Positions 34,682 through 43,686 of a stretch of 64,000 nt of DNA are shown piece by piece; within the stretch, counting starts at the first letter, position 1; the number at the start of each line of letters is the position of its first letter. The position numbers were made by a program, and so were the translations under genes. The DNA comes from an uncultured Kordiimonas sp. (GTDB lineage Bacteria; Pseudomonadota; Alphaproteobacteria; Sphingomonadales; Kordiimonadaceae), in the NCBI GenBank assembly GCA_947503625.1, contig CANNEK010000001.1:486152-550151 (forward strand), written 5' to 3'. The notes under the pieces were generated by a model. It was not told the origin of the DNA, made no database searches, and worked only from the letters and a program-made list of their open reading frames with translations.

Positions 34682-35245
34682 TCACCTCATATTTCGGTTG
34701 TTACCGCGCCGCTTGTGACGCATGCCGCGCTCAAGCGCTTCGTCAAGTTCCATCTCGGTCACGGTGCCATCACCGTTAACATCAATCTTCTTATGTCGCT
34801 TGATCATGGGAGCGGCGAATTCCTCGACAACGAGCTGCTCATCGCCATTTTTATCGAAGCGTGCCATGAATTTAATGCGTGACGGCTGATGTTTCTCGGC
34901 AAATGCCTCCAATGATCGCGCCGGGGCACGTTTACCCTCTTCCTGGCGGGCTTCCCGTCGCTCTTGCATCCGCTCCATGCGGCGCTGGGCTTTCGCAGAC
35001 AGCGGCATTTTTTCAGGAAGTTCTTCCAGCAGCACAATCCCGTTGCCATCCTGGTCAAACTCGGAGAACTTTTGTCTGGCTTGTTGCATAAGTTCGTCGT
35101 GGGTGATCGCACCGTCCCGGTTTACATCTAGTTCCTGAAATCTTTCTTTGGCATATGCCTTGAAGTCTCGCTTCAGAGCTTCCTGAGCGCCAACCGATGT
35201 TGCAACCAGCACCATCAGTGAAACTGCTATCGTTGGTGTTTTCAT
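34682..35245 (-). CDS. Exported EF-hand protein
   Basis: Protein of 187 residues. A signal peptide covers about 1-20 (MKTPTIAVSLMVLVATSVGA). Four EF-hand-like calcium loops follow: DVNRDGAITHDE, DQDGNGIVLLEE, DKNGDEQLVVEE and DVNGDGTVTEME. Between the pairs lies a basic, charged helix (RRMERMQERREARQEEGKR). The C-terminal tail is Arg/Asn-rich. The ATG at 35245 follows AGGAA. Such proteins are usually periplasmic calcium binders or buffers; a precise role is unknown. It is divergent from the M1-type peptidase gene across about 240 bases. Confidence 0.9.
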   Translation of the reverse strand: MKTPTIAVSLMVLVATSVGAQEALKRDFKAYAKERFQELDVNRDGAITHDELMQQARQKFSEFDQDGNGIVLLEELPEKMPLSAKAQRRMERMQERREARQEEGKRAPARSLEAFAEKHQPSRIKFMARFDKNGDEQLVVEEFAAPMIKRHKKIDVNGDGTVTEMELDEALERGMRHKRRGNNRNMR

Positions 35246-35488
35246 TTTTATAATTCCTGTGGTCATTTTGTCTGTTCGAATTAAGGAGTAGACCAAACAT
35301 CCAGCACCTTTCTTCAGTTCTGATACGCTGGGTTCCAGCAAACCCTTCGCCCATCCCTGCATCTCATCGCTATTTTCTTGTCGGTTCACCGCATTTGCCA
35401 TAGGTTCTGTTGAAATTACGGACAAAAGCAGCAGCGGGCATTTCGATTGGGCAACTATTCTGGCCGCTGTACAGGGGAAGGTTTCATA

Positions 35489-37867
35489 ATGCGTTTTTTT
35501 GCTATTGCTTTGGCATTTATATTCACAACTTCGGCGGTCGCTGATCCGATCAAGCAAACCAAAGGATCATTTGAAGACAAATTCCGGCAGCTTGAAGAGC
35601 ATCTGCCGACACCAAATGTCTACAGAACCGGATCGGGGGCGCCCGGCCATCAGTATTGGCAGCAGAAGGTCGATTATGACATCAAAGTTACATTGAATGA
35701 AAATGAGCGAGTTATTCGCGGCACTCAGCGCGTTGTTTACAAAAACAACTCTCCAGATACCCTGAACTACTTGTGGCTTCAGCTGGACCAAAACCGTTTC
35801 TCAAAACACTCGGATGCTGTCGCTGCAATGCGCCAAAGCAAAGGCGCACGAAACCGCATGGGGTATTCAACACTTGAGTACCTGGCGCGCACTGAAATGC
35901 AGGACTGGGGTTTCAATCTCACTCGCGTGCAATCAGGCGGCGACGATCTCAACTACACCATCAATGACACTATGATGCGTATCGACGTACCCAAACCGCT
36001 CGCACCAGGGGACAGCTTCACATTTGATATCGACTGGTGGTTCAACATTGTGGAAGCAAAGATTATGGGGGCCCGTGGCGGCTATGAGCCATATGAGCGC
36101 GACGGCAATGATATTTTCTTTATCTCTCAGTGGTTTCCAAGGCTTGCAGCCTATACAGACCTGAAGGGGTGGGAGCACAAACAGTTCATAGGCACCGGCG
36201 AATTCACGCTTGAGTTCGGCGACTATGACGTGGAGATCACTGTACCTGCAGATCATATTGTTGGCTCTACCGGCGAACTGCAAAATGCTCGAGATGTCCT
36301 GACCCGGGAACAGCGTGACAGGCTTGAAACGGCACGCACGTCAGACCGGCCCGTATTCATCGTTACGCAGGAAGAGGCTCTGGAGAACGAAAAGGAGCGC
36401 TCTGAAGACACTAAAACATGGGTTTTCTCCGCAGAAAATGTGCGCGACTTTGCCTTTGGTTCATCTCGTAAATTTGTTTGGGATGCGCTCGGAGTCAAAA
36501 TGCCGGAAAGCGGTCGTACGGTTATGGCGATGTCGCTCTATCCGGACGAGGCAATGCCATTGTGGGACAAATACTCAACACACGCGATTGCGCACACGCT
36601 TGATACCTATAGCCGCTATTCGTTTGAGTATCCTTATCCTGTTGCATGGTCTGTGAATGGCCCGATCGGTGGCGGCATGGAATACCCCATGATCACATCA
36701 AACGGTCCAAAGCCGGTAATCGAAGAGAAAGATGGCCAGGAAATTCGCACCTATACCAAACGTGCAAAATATGGCCTCATTTCGGTCGTGATCCATGAGA
36801 TCGGGCATATCTATTTCCCGATGGTTGTGAACTCCGATGAACGCAATTGGGCGTGGATGGATGAAGGACTGAACAGCTTCCTGCAAAGCATGTCCGAGCG
36901 TGAATGGGAAGCCTACTACCCAAGTCGTTACGGGCACCCTGCAAGGGCTATTCCTTACATGAAAAGCCCAAACCAGACACCTATCATGACCCAAGCCGAC
37001 AGCATCCTTGGTTACTTTCCCAATGCATATATCAAGCCGGCAGTCGCGCTGAATATCCTGCGTGAAACCGTTATGGGCAGGGAACTGTTTGATTTCGCCT
37101 TCAAAGAGTTTTCACGGCGCTGGAAGTTCAAACGCCCCTACCCGGCAGATTTTTTCCGTACTATGGAAGATGCATCGGCAAAAGACCTCGACTGGTTCTG
37201 GCGCGGCTGGTTCTACACGACCGACCATGTTGATATCGGTATCAGCGGCGTCACTCATGCGCGCATTAACACCGGTGATCCGGAAGTTGAAAACCGGCTT
37301 GACCGCAAAGAGGCCGAAAAAGAAAAAGTCTATGTGGCTGAAACACGCAACAAAGCCGATGGCATGGTGCGTCGCATTGATCGCTTCCCGGAACTGGTTG
37401 ATTTTTATAATGAAAATGATGATCACATCGTAACGGAAAAGCAACGGAAAGCCTATCAGGGGAAACTGAAAGGCTTGAAAGGCTGGGAGAAAGAACTACT
37501 CAAGTTCGGCCATGAACTGTACTTCATTGACTTCAAAAACCATGGCGGCCTCGTCATGCCTATGGTACTCAAGGTTGACTATGAAGACGGCAGCAGCGAA
37601 GACGTTCGCATCACAGCTGAGATTTGGCGTTCAAATGCCAAAGAGGTCACCAAGCTTCTGGTACGTAAGAAGAAAATCAAATCGATAACACTCGATCCGT
37701 ACCTCGAAATTGCCGATACCGACACATCGAACAATATGTGGCCGGCGCAAGTTGCTACAAGTCGTGTTGAACTCTTTAAAAGCAGTCCTTCGCGGAATCT
37801 CATGCGAGAAGCCATGGATGGGCAAAAAACAGAAAACGGCAAGGAAGCAGAGAGCGGAACTCAGTAA
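35489..37867 (+). CDS. Exported M1-type metallopeptidase
   Basis: Protein of 792 residues with a signal peptide (MRFFAIALAFIFTTSAVADP). The N-terminal beta domain (about 40-300) has VDYDIKVTLNENERVIRGTQ. The thermolysin-like domain holds GGGMEYPMI (the GAMEN-like exopeptidase loop) and the zinc site HEIGH at 436-440, with the third ligand Glu459 in WMDEGLNSF: the HExxH-18-E spacing of family M1. The C-terminal half includes a helical region with WFWRGWFYTTDHVDIGI. Given the secretion signal, it likely trims peptides in the periplasm or outside. The ATG at 35489 has AGGGGAAGG upstream. Confidence 0.93.
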   Translation: MRFFAIALAFIFTTSAVADPIKQTKGSFEDKFRQLEEHLPTPNVYRTGSGAPGHQYWQQKVDYDIKVTLNENERVIRGTQRVVYKNNSPDTLNYLWLQLDQNRFSKHSDAVAAMRQSKGARNRMGYSTLEYLARTEMQDWGFNLTRVQSGGDDLNYTINDTMMRIDVPKPLAPGDSFTFDIDWWFNIVEAKIMGARGGYEPYERDGNDIFFISQWFPRLAAYTDLKGWEHKQFIGTGEFTLEFGDYDVEITVPADHIVGSTGELQNARDVLTREQRDRLETARTSDRPVFIVTQEEALENEKERSEDTKTWVFSAENVRDFAFGSSRKFVWDALGVKMPESGRTVMAMSLYPDEAMPLWDKYSTHAIAHTLDTYSRYSFEYPYPVAWSVNGPIGGGMEYPMITSNGPKPVIEEKDGQEIRTYTKRAKYGLISVVIHEIGHIYFPMVVNSDERNWAWMDEGLNSFLQSMSEREWEAYYPSRYGHPARAIPYMKSPNQTPIMTQADSILGYFPNAYIKPAVALNILRETVMGRELFDFAFKEFSRRWKFKRPYPADFFRTMEDASAKDLDWFWRGWFYTTDHVDIGISGVTHARINTGDPEVENRLDRKEAEKEKVYVAETRNKADGMVRRIDRFPELVDFYNENDDHIVTEKQRKAYQGKLKGLKGWEKELLKFGHELYFIDFKNHGGLVMPMVLKVDYEDGSSEDVRITAEIWRSNAKEVTKLLVRKKKIKSITLDPYLEIADTDTSNNMWPAQVATSRVELFKSSPSRNLMREAMDGQKTENGKEAESGTQ

Positions 37868-37995
37868 GGTTTCAATTGTCAATTGGCGACACCATGGGGG
37901 CCTTCGAGCCCTCAGCTTCTCTAAAGAAGTACCAAATTCCAGTGTATCCATTAACCAGAAGGTTTGTCGCGTTAAACGACGCGTCGGAGCATAAG

Positions 37996-38023
37996 GAATG
38001 CGTCAGGCATTCTGTGTTTTTTT
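37996..38023 (+). terminator. Possible terminator after the M1 peptidase gene
   Basis: GAATGC / GCATTC stem with a five-base loop, then TGTG and seven T. The stem is short and not directly followed by the T tract, so this is weak. It lies in the 206-base gap before the diguanylate cyclase gene. Confidence 0.4.
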
Positions 38024-38073
38024 GAGCGTCGTTAATCTTAACTTAAAGGCCGATCAGGTACCTACAAAAAGCG

Positions 38074-39216
38074 ATGGCATCAAAGACACAAAAAGCTCTG
38101 ATTCTCAATACGCTGGCTATCATCCTGCTGGTCGCTGCGATTGTCGTTGGTAACTGGCCTTTTTCTACCGTGCCAACAGCTCTGGTTCTGCTGGCGATAA
38201 CATCTATTTTAGCGTCCGCTTTTTTTGTTCAGAACCAGGGCTCAAAATCCGAGGAAACGTCAGGAAACTGGCGAATTGAAGCTGACGCTTTGACAGACGC
38301 CGTTTTGGTGACAGATGTGAACGGCACGATCAAAGGGATCAACAAAGCCTGGGAAGAATTGTTACCCTATGCTGCACTTGCTGGAACCCTCTCAGACATT
38401 ATGGAGCCTCTTCATAGTCAATCGCTTGACCGCCAAACTGCAGATGAGGTTGTCAATGCAGTGCTGTCCGCCCCGGAGATCAACTTCACGGACCGCCTGA
38501 ACCTGAATGACGGGCGCGTAATAGAGCGCACCACTCGTACAATTGCAGGGAGCAGCGAGCGTATCTGGATGCTGAGAGATGTTACTCAGGCAATAGTCGC
38601 CAACAACGACAGCGCAATGCACCAAACAATGGTGGAGGAAGACGCAGCCCGGACGGCAGAGCTTGCCGAGCAACTGTTTCACGCAAAGGCTGAGTTGGAG
38701 AAGAAACAGACGGAACTGACCAAGCTTGCCAACACCGATCCCATGACAGGGCTTTGGAACAGACGCCGTTTTTTAAGCCTGGCTGAAGAGGCTATCAAAG
38801 CCTCCGGCACCGGGCAGTCGCTCTGGGTCATCATGATGGATATAGATCACTTCAAACGCGTAAACGATACTTATGGCCATGCTGCAGGCGATGTTGCAAT
38901 CAGGGATTTTTCCAACACAATAAGTAGCTGCGTGGGCGATGCCGGGTGTGTGGGCAGACTGGGCGGCGAGGAGTTTGCCGCAATCCTTAAAGATTGCCCC
39001 GTAGATGAAGCGTATCGAATTGCGGAGAAAATTCGCAGCACCACCACCGAAATACAGACAAAATGCGGTGCCGAGGTTTTCCGATTCACCACAAGCATTG
39101 GTATTGCTCCCTGGATGAAGGGAGAAACAAGCATTGAACCGGCGCTGGATCGTTCGGACAAAGCTCTGTACAGTGCAAAGGCATATGGACGTAACAGAGT
39201 GGTTGGATACGAATAA
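38074..39216 (+). CDS. Diguanylate cyclase with PAS-like sensor
   Basis: Protein of 380 residues. Two N-terminal membrane helices (LILNTLAIILLVAAIVVGNW and ALVLLAITSILASAFFV) are followed by a PAS-like domain (about 70-165, DALTDAVLVTDVNGTIKGIN), a coiled coil (about 185-215) and a GGDEF domain. The active site is GGEEF at 297-301, a functional form. The RxxD inhibitory site expected just before it is replaced (GDAG), so product inhibition may be lost. It should make c-di-GMP, which governs the motile-to-sessile switch. The stop overlaps the next start by one base, so it is coupled to the DUF6702-like gene. Confidence 0.92.
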   Translation: MASKTQKALILNTLAIILLVAAIVVGNWPFSTVPTALVLLAITSILASAFFVQNQGSKSEETSGNWRIEADALTDAVLVTDVNGTIKGINKAWEELLPYAALAGTLSDIMEPLHSQSLDRQTADEVVNAVLSAPEINFTDRLNLNDGRVIERTTRTIAGSSERIWMLRDVTQAIVANNDSAMHQTMVEEDAARTAELAEQLFHAKAELEKKQTELTKLANTDPMTGLWNRRRFLSLAEEAIKASGTGQSLWVIMMDIDHFKRVNDTYGHAAGDVAIRDFSNTISSCVGDAGCVGRLGGEEFAAILKDCPVDEAYRIAEKIRSTTTEIQTKCGAEVFRFTTSIGIAPWMKGETSIEPALDRSDKALYSAKAYGRNRVVGYE

Positions 39217-39737
39217 TGAACTGGTTGACGCGCCGGCTGCTAACAATCGGAATGATCTTTGGATTAGCCGGTCTTGACACTTCTCCAAATGTACAAGCTC
39301 ACAATGTATATAGCAGCTTCACTCAAATCGACTGGAATGCTGCCGATAATTCGATTGAACTTGTTCTACAAATTCACAGCCATGAGTTGGAGACAAAGCT
39401 TTCTCTGTTACTTGATCAGCGCTTGAGTTTTCTTGAAGACGATGACTTTAAAATGCTGGAAACTGCCACCGGCGACTTTATCAAAGCAAACATATCACTT
39501 GTACTTGATGACAGGCCTGTAGACCTGATTTTTCTCGGGATCGAGACAGACGGCCAAACAGTCATTGCCTACCTGGAACAAGACTGGGCAGAAAGGCCAG
39601 TCAGCATTGATATAATGAACACCATTTTTCTGGAGGAACTTCCGGGTCAGGTGAACTCGGTACTGGCTGCAGTCGGGGGAAACCGGCGCGGCGGTGACAT
39701 AATGCTGGATACAGGCCCGCTACACTTCAAATTTTGA
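39216..39737 (+). CDS. Exported DUF6702-like protein
   Basis: Protein of 173 residues with a signal peptide (RRLLTIGMIFGLAGL... cut near VQA-HN). The mature part HNVYSSFTQIDWNAADNSIE and VLQIHSHELETKLS resembles the DUF6702 family ('HP.Y.S.t.i.yn....leit.kif..DlE'), whose function is unknown. The assignment is from memory of this pattern. A His pair in LQIHSHELE could bind metal. It starts at the ATG at 39216 overlapping the cyclase stop (TAATG). The translational coupling suggests a role tied to the cyclase, perhaps at the envelope. Confidence 0.65.
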   Translation: MNWLTRRLLTIGMIFGLAGLDTSPNVQAHNVYSSFTQIDWNAADNSIELVLQIHSHELETKLSLLLDQRLSFLEDDDFKMLETATGDFIKANISLVLDDRPVDLIFLGIETDGQTVIAYLEQDWAERPVSIDIMNTIFLEELPGQVNSVLAAVGGNRRGGDIMLDTGPLHFKF

Positions 39738-39798
39738 CACCATCGTGACTTGTTTGACAACTATGCTATCGCTAATGTTGACGAAACGGAAGAACGGA

Positions 39799-40146
39799 AT
39801 GATACGAAAAAAAATCACTGTTGCGGCCTTGCTGACCGCTCTTTTCCAACTATCTACGGCCGCCTGCCCGGCTGCCGCTCAGGAACAAAGAATAATGATG
39901 ATTGCCCGCGACAGCGCTATTTTGGCCGGTGGCGGGCGATTTTGCAAATTTGACCCGGATGAAGTTGAGGAGTTTATCAGCAAAGCCGAAGCGAGACTCT
40001 CACTTCTGGCAAAAGACGAATACGAAAAGGTATTGGCTCGCCTGGAATTCAAAAACAATCTGGACGCCTTCTCCGTGAAGGAACCGTCAGGTGGATGCTC
40101 TGACTTTCGTGCAGTTTTCAACAGAGCGCGGGCAAGCATTCAGTAA
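39799..40146 (+). CDS. Small exported protein of unknown function
   Basis: Protein of 115 residues, not recognised. A signal peptide (MIRKKITVAALLTALFQLST... cut near PAAAQ-EQ) precedes a helical mature part with two Cys (GGGRFCKFDPDEVEEFISKA and EPSGGCSDFRAVF) that could form a disulfide. The ATG at 39799 has GGAAG upstream; the open frame is longer, but its first 18 residues lack a signal peptide. It follows the DUF6702-like gene by about 60 bases on the same strand and may belong to the cyclase operon. Confidence 0.7.
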   Translation: MIRKKITVAALLTALFQLSTAACPAAAQEQRIMMIARDSAILAGGGRFCKFDPDEVEEFISKAEARLSLLAKDEYEKVLARLEFKNNLDAFSVKEPSGGCSDFRAVFNRARASIQ

Positions 40147-40308
40147 GTACATTGTTAAATGAGACCAATTGAGGCTGCGCAGAGACTAGTGGAAGTCTTC
40201 AGCTATTGACCTCTTCGGTCAGTCATCGAAAATAATGGTCGCCTGCGCCAGTCCCGAAGTTTCAGGCATCAATAAATACTTAGTGGGTATTCAAGGAGTA
40301 TGCGGGTT

Positions 40309-43026
40309 ATGGATATTGAGGCAACAATCAAAAGGCTCTTGGCAGCGACAATGCTAAGCGCCGTCGCACTGTCTGCGGTAGCCGGTGATCAATCCAAACC
40401 CTCTGAAGAACCTGAGAAGCCTGCCACAACGAAAAAACAGGAAGAACCTGAAGAAAAAGAAAAGGATGACCCAAAAGAAGACGAGGACCAACCTGAAGAC
40501 GAAGATGAAAAGAAAGAAAAAAAGAAAAACAAGAAACTGATCGATGATATTGTTGAAGACTACGACTATATGGACGGCCTGTTCACGGTTTACCGAGACC
40601 CTGAAAACGGTATTTTACATTTGGAAGTGCGTGAAGATCAGATCGGCAAAGAGTTCATCTACTATTCCCACATTGCTGACGGAGTTGTCGAAGGCGGTCA
40701 TTTTCGCGGGCAATTCAGAAGCCAGAAAATCTTCACCATAGAAAAAAGGTTCGACAAGCTGGCGTTTGTTGAGAAAAACCCTTTCTTCTATTTTAACCCG
40801 GAGAATAATCTGGCGAAAGCAGGGCAAGCCAACATCTCTGATGCGGTTATCTCCATCAATAAGATCCGGGCGACAAACGAAGAAGAAACAACATATCTGA
40901 TCAACGCTGATGGACTGTTTAGAAACGAGACTTTTGATCAAATCCGTCCGAGCAACCAGCCTGGCCTGCAGCCAGGTCAGCGTTTCAATCTGGGAAAGCT
41001 CTCACGTGGTAAAACACACGTGACAGGTGTTCGCAACTATCCTGAAAATACAGCTGTGACAGTAGAATATGTTTACAGCAATCCAGCGCCCGTCAACCGG
41101 GGCAACTGGTTTGATATTACTGATGCCCGCAACGTAACAGTTGGCGTTCAACATACTTTGGTTGCCATGCCGGAAAACGACTACATACCTCGTTTCGATG
41201 ACAGTCGCGTCGGCTATTTTCTTGATTATGTAAATGACCAGACCAGCCAGTCTGCAACACCATGGCGCGACATGATCAACCGTTGGCATCTGGTGAAAAA
41301 GGATCCCTCCGCCGACGTGTCAGAACCAGTAGAGCCAATCACATGGTGGATTGAAAACACCACGCCGGAAGAACTGCGCCCCATTATCAAACGCGCTGCA
41401 GAAGCATGGAACCCTGCATTTGAGACGGCCGGGTTTCGTAATGCTGTCGTTGTGAAAATTCAGCCTGACGATGCAACATGGGACGCAGGTGACATCCGCT
41501 ACAATGTCCTGCGGTGGACTTCAAGCCCGCAACCGCCTTTTGGTGGCTATGGGCCGAGCTTCTCGAACCCGCGCACTGGCCAAATTCTGGCGGCAGATAT
41601 CATGCTCGAGTATTCCTTCCTGACAAACAGGTTGAACCAGAGCAATATTTTTGAAACCGCCGCCCTGCCCAACGCCAACATCTCCGGCGAAATTGCGCCT
41701 GTATCAAACGGCGACGCCAATGCTGCGGAAGGGTTGATGGAACGGCTCAAGCGCCACAGCAACAACTGCAACGTAGGGGCTCACCTACAGTTGAACACCA
41801 TGCTTGGCAAGACACTCGCTGCAGTCGCGAACCATAGTACGGAACTGACGAGCACGATGGTAGAAGAATCGCTCTACTACCTGATCCTTCACGAAGTTGG
41901 TCACACGCTGGGACTCAACCACAATATGAAGGGCACATTTGCACGTTCTTATGAAACGGCTCATGACAAATCAGCTCAGGATGACGGCCTCGCAGGCTCT
42001 GTCATGGATTACCCTTCAATCAATTTCGCTCCTGCAGGGGAAGAACAGGCGTATTTCTACCCTGTAAAGCCAGGTCCTTATGACATGTGGGCCATTCAGT
42101 TTGGGTATGACCCGGCGATGGAAGACCCTCAAGTGCGAGCGGCCCATCTGGAACGATCGACGGAAAAGGGACTTGGTTTCGCTAACGACGCCGACGATAT
42201 GCGTGCGCCGGGCCGCGGCATCGATCCGAGAGTTAACGTCTTTGATATGACGGATGATGCCGTGCAGTTTGCTGAAGACCGCCTTGAGCTGGCAAAAGCC
42301 GCGATGGGCGACTTGCGCAAGAAGTTTATCAAGGATGGCCAAAGTTATCAGGAACTGCGAAACGCTTATCTCATTCTCACAGCCGACATGTTGTGGCAGG
42401 GCCGCGTTGCATCCCGTTACATCGGTGGTGTCTATGTAGACCCCGCAAGAGCTGGCCAGGATGGTGCAAATGCGCCGTACACACCGGTTGAGAAGCAAAA
42501 ACAGAAACAGGCCATGAGCTTGTTGCGAGAACATATCTTGGGGCCGGATGCATTTTCTGCAGACCCGCAACTACTTCAGCACCTGGCAATTCAGCACCGC
42601 GGTTTCCTTCATGGTGGCAGGACGGAAGACCCCAAAATACACGGGCGTATTGCCGCCATTCAGGCGGATATCCTCAATCACATCCTGCACCCCGCAACGA
42701 TGCAGCGCATGACGGATAGCAGCCTGTATGGAAACGACTATTCTGTCACCGAAGTTCTAGGCGATCTTACCAGTGCAATTTTCGAAGATGACAGCAGGAC
42801 AGCCGTTAACAGTCGCCGGCAGGTATTGCAGATCATGTATGTGAAGGGGCTGGTCAATATTATGAACATGCCTCAGTATGACTATGTGTCTCGCTCAAAT
42901 GCGTATTCGAATTTGCGGTTGATCCGCAACAGTATGGCGCGGTGGCGCGGTAACGCTGCAACACGGGCACACAGGGATCACATCGCGTTTCTGATCGACA
43001 AAGCTCTTGAGGTTCATAAAGGCTAA
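40309..43026 (+). CDS. Exported metzincin-like protease (DUF5117/DUF4953 type)
   Basis: Protein of about 905 residues. A signal peptide (about 1-26) is followed by a highly charged Glu/Lys/Asp stretch (about 33-75) that should be disordered. The DUF5117-like domain begins near YDYMDGLFTVYRDPENGILH. The catalytic domain has HEVGHTLGLNHN, with His528, His532 and His538 in the HExxHxxGxxH zinc motif, and the Met-turn in GSVMDYPS. A long helical C-terminal part ends the protein. The start is uncertain: ATG at 40300 is only one base from AAGGAG, while ATG at 40309 has ten; the latter is called. It probably degrades proteins in the periplasm or outside. Confidence 0.9.
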   Translation: MDIEATIKRLLAATMLSAVALSAVAGDQSKPSEEPEKPATTKKQEEPEEKEKDDPKEDEDQPEDEDEKKEKKKNKKLIDDIVEDYDYMDGLFTVYRDPENGILHLEVREDQIGKEFIYYSHIADGVVEGGHFRGQFRSQKIFTIEKRFDKLAFVEKNPFFYFNPENNLAKAGQANISDAVISINKIRATNEEETTYLINADGLFRNETFDQIRPSNQPGLQPGQRFNLGKLSRGKTHVTGVRNYPENTAVTVEYVYSNPAPVNRGNWFDITDARNVTVGVQHTLVAMPENDYIPRFDDSRVGYFLDYVNDQTSQSATPWRDMINRWHLVKKDPSADVSEPVEPITWWIENTTPEELRPIIKRAAEAWNPAFETAGFRNAVVVKIQPDDATWDAGDIRYNVLRWTSSPQPPFGGYGPSFSNPRTGQILAADIMLEYSFLTNRLNQSNIFETAALPNANISGEIAPVSNGDANAAEGLMERLKRHSNNCNVGAHLQLNTMLGKTLAAVANHSTELTSTMVEESLYYLILHEVGHTLGLNHNMKGTFARSYETAHDKSAQDDGLAGSVMDYPSINFAPAGEEQAYFYPVKPGPYDMWAIQFGYDPAMEDPQVRAAHLERSTEKGLGFANDADDMRAPGRGIDPRVNVFDMTDDAVQFAEDRLELAKAAMGDLRKKFIKDGQSYQELRNAYLILTADMLWQGRVASRYIGGVYVDPARAGQDGANAPYTPVEKQKQKQAMSLLREHILGPDAFSADPQLLQHLAIQHRGFLHGGRTEDPKIHGRIAAIQADILNHILHPATMQRMTDSSLYGNDYSVTEVLGDLTSAIFEDDSRTAVNSRRQVLQIMYVKGLVNIMNMPQYDYVSRSNAYSNLRLIRNSMARWRGNAATRAHRDHIAFLIDKALEVHKG

Positions 43027-43082
43027 ACGGCCTATGGATGAGGTCTATAGCGACATTCAGCCATGAAACGCTTTTTGTTTGC

Positions 43083-43364
43083 TTAGTGAGTGGCATTCCA
43101 CTCACGTGCAAGTTTCAGGGCTTCGCGAATTTCCCGGGCGCTCAGCTCTCTGGCAACCTCCTCTCTATCCACTTCTGCAGCGTGGTTTCCATGGATTGTC
43201 GCCAGATTAAACCATTTATGTGCTTCCACTAAACTTGGTTCCACGCCGTGTCCCGTCGCATAAGTCAACCCCAGTTCATAAAGCGCTCTGGCCAATCTGG
43301 TTTCCGAAATATCGGATGTTGCAAAAACTTCAACGTCCGAAACATGATTTGCTATGACCGACAT
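43083..43364 (-). CDS. SEL1-like repeat protein, small alphaproteobacterial type
   Basis: Protein of 93 residues with one SEL1-like (TPR-related) repeat: ALYELGLTYATGHGVEPSL and VEAHKWFNLATIHGN. A helix with RELSAREIREALKLAREW closes it. Proteins of this size and pattern are common in alphaproteobacteria, with no proven function; SEL1 repeats usually bind other proteins. The ATG at 43364 has GGAAAGGGG upstream, deciding it over a start eight codons earlier. It converges on the large protease gene with 56 bases between stops. Confidence 0.88.
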   Translation of the reverse strand: MSVIANHVSDVEVFATSDISETRLARALYELGLTYATGHGVEPSLVEAHKWFNLATIHGNHAAEVDREEVARELSAREIREALKLAREWNATH

Positions 43365-43686
43365 GAAGTGGCCCCTTTCCTTACCCATTAAAGTGCAAAA
43401 AGCACTACATCGCGCAAGCTACTTACGCACTGAGCAAGGCCGAAATGATCGGCAGACGGAAGCGGACAAAAGTAGACACTCGTTTCTGTATCCACCTTTT
43501 AAGTCATAACAGATTTGACCCCAAATTCCGAGGAAGAAATCTTCATAATTCAGAAGTGTTAACCATTCATCTATCGTTCAGCACACTTCTGTCAGCATGC
43601 CTGCACATAAACAGAATATCACCATCTTGCTGCCTTGATTGATGTCGATGATCACAAAAGCAAACAAAGCGTTACAGGAGCGTGAA
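43365..43686. other. Gene-free stretch with two inverted repeats
   Basis: No convincing gene. A short open frame at 43445-43642 has no ribosome site and no similarity I recognise. The stretch holds AGTGC-AAAAA-GCACT near 43391 and a perfect 9-base inverted repeat CAGAAGTGT (43551-43559) / ACACTTCTG (43583-43591). It must contain promoters for the SEL1-like gene (minus) and the glycine-zipper lipoprotein gene (plus). Confidence 0.5.

Noticed and set aside
37977..37986. Palindrome CGACGCGTCG before the diguanylate cyclase gene
   Set aside because: A single 10-base palindrome without a partner site or known regulator is not enough evidence.
43445..43642. Small open frame of 65 residues between the SEL1-like and lipoprotein genes
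   Set aside because: No ribosome site and no recognisable sequence; the composition looks non-coding.
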